Positions 60,558-62,388 of a DNA stretch of 62,388 bases are shown in pieces. The notes beneath the pieces were generated by a model. That model saw only the letters and a list, made by a program, of their open reading frames with translations. It was not told the DNA's origin and did not search any database. The stretch covers positions 1-62,388 of the forward strand of contig JAEWYO010000061.1 of assembly GCA_023395595.1 (NCBI GenBank), in the 5' to 3' direction. Both the position numbers and the translations under genes were made by a program. This stretch comes from Bacillota bacterium. Lineage in GTDB: Bacteria; Bacillota; Clostridia; Christensenellales; CAG-138. Position 1 is the first letter of the stretch; each line of letters opens with the position of its first letter.

Positions 60558-61058
60558 TTAGCCCTCATTTTCCTTTGACGTGCTCTTCGTCTGCGCCGCC
60601 GGTTGCGCGACAGGTGCCGCTTGCGGCGCGGGCGAAACAGGAGCATAGGACGCGTTGGCTATCTGCGTAACCGGCTTCTTCTCGCTTCGCTTCAGCAGCG
60701 CAGCCAACAGGTAAAGAAACGGAATCACCATCACTGCGATATTCTTCCAATAGATGCGAAATGGCAGACCGACGAGCAAGTTGATCGTCAACGGCACGGC
60801 GGCGATCAACAGCAGCACAAGCCCCATGATGCGGCAGCGCTTGAGCTGCTTGCTCACGAGCCCAAATATACCCGCAACAAAGCCGAGCACGCCACCGATG
60901 ATGAGGAACACGGCGTCTGTCACGCCCGCAAACGTCAGCCGGATGTCCGGCCGCGTCAGGTTGTAGAGCGCAAGTCCGATCATCCCCAGCGCGAGGACAA
61001 GATAGATCCAGCTCATCACGAGTAGGAACGAAGCCGAACGAGTTTTCTGCTGTTGCAT
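60558..61058 (-). CDS. Hypothetical four-helix membrane protein
   Basis: A 166-residue protein that I do not recognise. Four hydrophobic segments (about residues 11-30, 43-66, 75-95 and 105-122) are followed by a 40-residue Ala/Pro/Gln/Ser-rich tail. The layout resembles small DUF4064-like or TIGR-type four-helix proteins, but there is no clear family motif. GGAGC precedes the ATG. Confidence 0.65.
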   Translation of the reverse strand: MQQQKTRSASFLLVMSWIYLVLALGMIGLALYNLTRPDIRLTFAGVTDAVFLIIGGVLGFVAGIFGLVSKQLKRCRIMGLVLLLIAAVPLTINLLVGLPFRIYWKNIAVMVIPFLYLLAALLKRSEKKPVTQIANASYAPVSPAPQAAPVAQPAAQTKSTSKENEG

Positions 61059-61101
61059 TCTTTTGCTCCTTTGTCTTTCGTACTCTTCATTTTAAAAAGA
61101 A

Positions 61102-62364
61102 TCAATCGCGTGATCCGACGTTGTGGATGTCCACGACAGTGTGATTCTTGCGCGATTCTTCGGCAGCGATGCAGATCAGATGGCTCTGAATCGCGTCCCG
61201 GATCGAACTCTTCACCGCGCTCTCTTCCCCGCGCTCCATGCGCACAAACGAAGCGATGAGCCCCATGTCTCCGCCGCCGTGCCCATCGCCCATGCCGCCG
61301 GGGAGTGGGTTCTCCGTCGTACGGACAGAGCCATCGCGGAAGTTTGTCACCTCAATCGTCTCGTCAGACATCTTGGCGCGAATCTCACCATGGGAGCCCA
61401 TGATATGAATCGTGCGCCCGTGGCGATAGTCCGTAAACGCGGAGACGGTCATGGTCGCGGTCACGCCGCCTTCAAACTCTAGCACGGTGGATTGATGATC
61501 TACTACGTCGTTGTCGCAATGATAGACACATCTGCCGTATGGCCCTTCGCGCAGGGCCTTCATGCGCCCGGCATGGCTGAGGTCATCCGTGATGACGGAG
61601 ACAGGCCAGCCCGTGAGAAACGGAATCAGGTAGAGCCGCATCGCGCTGTACGGGCAGGTATTCGCAACATTGCAGTCCAGACAGCGTTCAGCGCTGCCCT
61701 CCGGCGCGTTTTCGGCGGTGAAGTGCTTCAGGCTGCCGAAGGAAGCAACGCGCTTGCAGTCCTTGCCCACGAGATAGAGTAAGATGTCTGTGTCATGGCA
61801 GCTCTTCGCAAGGATCATCGGGCTGGTTTCGTCCTCGCGCCTCCAGTTGCCGCGCACAAAGCTATGCGCCATGTGCCAGTAACCGATATTTTCGCTGTGA
61901 GATATGTTGACCACATCGCCGATCTCGCCGCTGTCGATGATCGATTTGAGCGTATTGAAAAAGCGCGTGTAGCGCAGCACGTGGCAAACCGCTGCGCGCT
62001 TACCGGTGCGAACGGAGGTGTCGTAAATCCGCTTGAGTTCGTCTTCACTCTTGGCAATGGGTTTTTCAAGCAGAACGTCATATCCCCGTTCCATGGCGAC
62101 GCAGGCAGGCTCCACATGCTGGTTGTCCTGGGTGGCGACGAGTACCGCGTCCGCTTCGATTCCGGCATCCAGCGCCGCGTTCCAGTCTGCAAACACCGCA
62201 CCCTCAGGCACGCCATATCGCGCCGCAAAGGCGGTTCTGCGCGCTTCACGCGGCTCGGCAACGGCAACAATCTGGAGCTGGTCAGGCGCAACCAGGGCAT
62301 ACGGCGCATAGGCATCCATGCCGCGCGCACCCGCACCGAGAACGATCATGCGAACGGGATTCAT
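61102..62364 (-). CDS. Gfo/Idh/MocA-family oxidoreductase, long form
   Basis: A 420-residue dehydrogenase. The Rossmann loop VLGAGARGMDAYAPYA is near the N-terminus, LLEKPIAKSEDELKRI near residue 95 carries the family's EKP lysine, and SCHDTDILLYLVG near residue 190 the catalytic region. A short Cys-containing insertion (CLDCNVANTCPYSAM) near residue 230 could bind a metal. The open frame begins at a GTG at 62370, six nt upstream; GGAAGG precedes both. The substrate is unknown. Confidence 0.88.
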   Translation of the reverse strand: MNPVRMIVLGAGARGMDAYAPYALVAPDQLQIVAVAEPREARRTAFAARYGVPEGAVFADWNAALDAGIEADAVLVATQDNQHVEPACVAMERGYDVLLEKPIAKSEDELKRIYDTSVRTGKRAAVCHVLRYTRFFNTLKSIIDSGEIGDVVNISHSENIGYWHMAHSFVRGNWRREDETSPMILAKSCHDTDILLYLVGKDCKRVASFGSLKHFTAENAPEGSAERCLDCNVANTCPYSAMRLYLIPFLTGWPVSVITDDLSHAGRMKALREGPYGRCVYHCDNDVVDHQSTVLEFEGGVTATMTVSAFTDYRHGRTIHIMGSHGEIRAKMSDETIEVTNFRDGSVRTTENPLPGGMGDGHGGGDMGLIASFVRMERGEESAVKSSIRDAIQSHLICIAAEESRKNHTVVDIHNVGSRD

Positions 62365-62388
62365 CTTCACATATTCCTTCCAACCAAA

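Noticed and set aside
1..62388. Prophage, insertion sequence or integrative element
   Set aside because: No transposase, integrase, recombinase, att-like duplication or phage structural gene was recognised anywhere in the window.

Overview
The window looks like chromosomal DNA of a Gram-positive, fermentative anaerobe, most likely a Clostridia-type Firmicute. Reasons seen in the sequence: near-consensus TTGACA/TATAAT promoters and strong GGAGG ribosome sites, lipoprotein-anchored solute-binding proteins, a YesM/YesN-type two-component pair, BlaI/BlaR1, an isoprenoid/demethylmenaquinone gene set of Gram-positive type, and a membrane [NiFe]-hydrogenase in place of a NADH-oxidising complex I. 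I saw no transposase, integrase, phage gene or CRISPR array. The genus cannot be named from the sequence alone.

Layout. 1-9.1 kb: a sugar-uptake locus with a Gfo/Idh/MocA oxidoreductase, a GH5 glycosidase, a three-gene sugar ABC transporter, and a YesN/YesM-like regulator and sensor kinase. 9.5-13.5 kb: an ECF-type vitamin/metal transporter (YkoE-D-C layout) and a DUF169 protein. 13.6-18.2 kb: hydrogenase maturation genes hypF-C-D-E. 18.5-28.6 kb: one long operon behind a TTGACC-17-TATAAT promoter, encoding a [NiFe]-hydrogenase that carries counterparts of all eleven core complex I subunits (three antiporter-like subunits, J, K, A, B, C, D, H and I) plus a HycI-type maturation protease. 28.7-32.8 kb: a P-type ATPase of Na,K-ATPase-like (type IIC-like) sequence in an operon with two TrkA-type nucleotide-binding proteins.

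33.2-41.3 kb is a flavin-based extracellular electron transfer (EET) locus of the kind described in Listeria: dmkB, eetB, eetA and ndh2 on the minus strand, then pplA, a CitB-type response regulator and fmnB (ApbE) on the plus strand, then dmkA. NADH electrons would go through Ndh2 to a demethylmenaquinone pool made by DmkA/DmkB, across the membrane with EetA/EetB, and out to the FMN-carrying lipoprotein PplA, which FmnB flavinylates. Together with the hydrogenase, the cell would have two redox-disposal routes encoded within 25 kb of each other: protons to H2 with ion pumping, and reduction of external acceptors.

41.4-51.5 kb: a nucleoside-type (BMP) ABC importer followed by a nucleoside hydrolase, a FucI-like isomerase, an alpha/beta hydrolase and an ADP-ribosylglycohydrolase-fold enzyme, apparently a catabolic operon for ribosides. 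A divergent Crp/Fnr-family regulator lies beside it. 52.5-55.8 kb: a DUF134 regulator, a Cys/His-rich small protein with a palindromic operator, and a BlaI/BlaR1 pair whose sensor domain does not look penicillin-binding. 55.8-62.4 kb: small housekeeping and accessory genes (TfoX C-terminal domain, GNATs, Nudix, PH-domain protein), release factor 3, tRNA-Ala(CGC), a membrane protein and a second Gfo/Idh/MocA dehydrogenase.

Starts were chosen by ribosome-binding-site spacing and gene overlap. Functional names rest on motif recognition by eye, without a database search.
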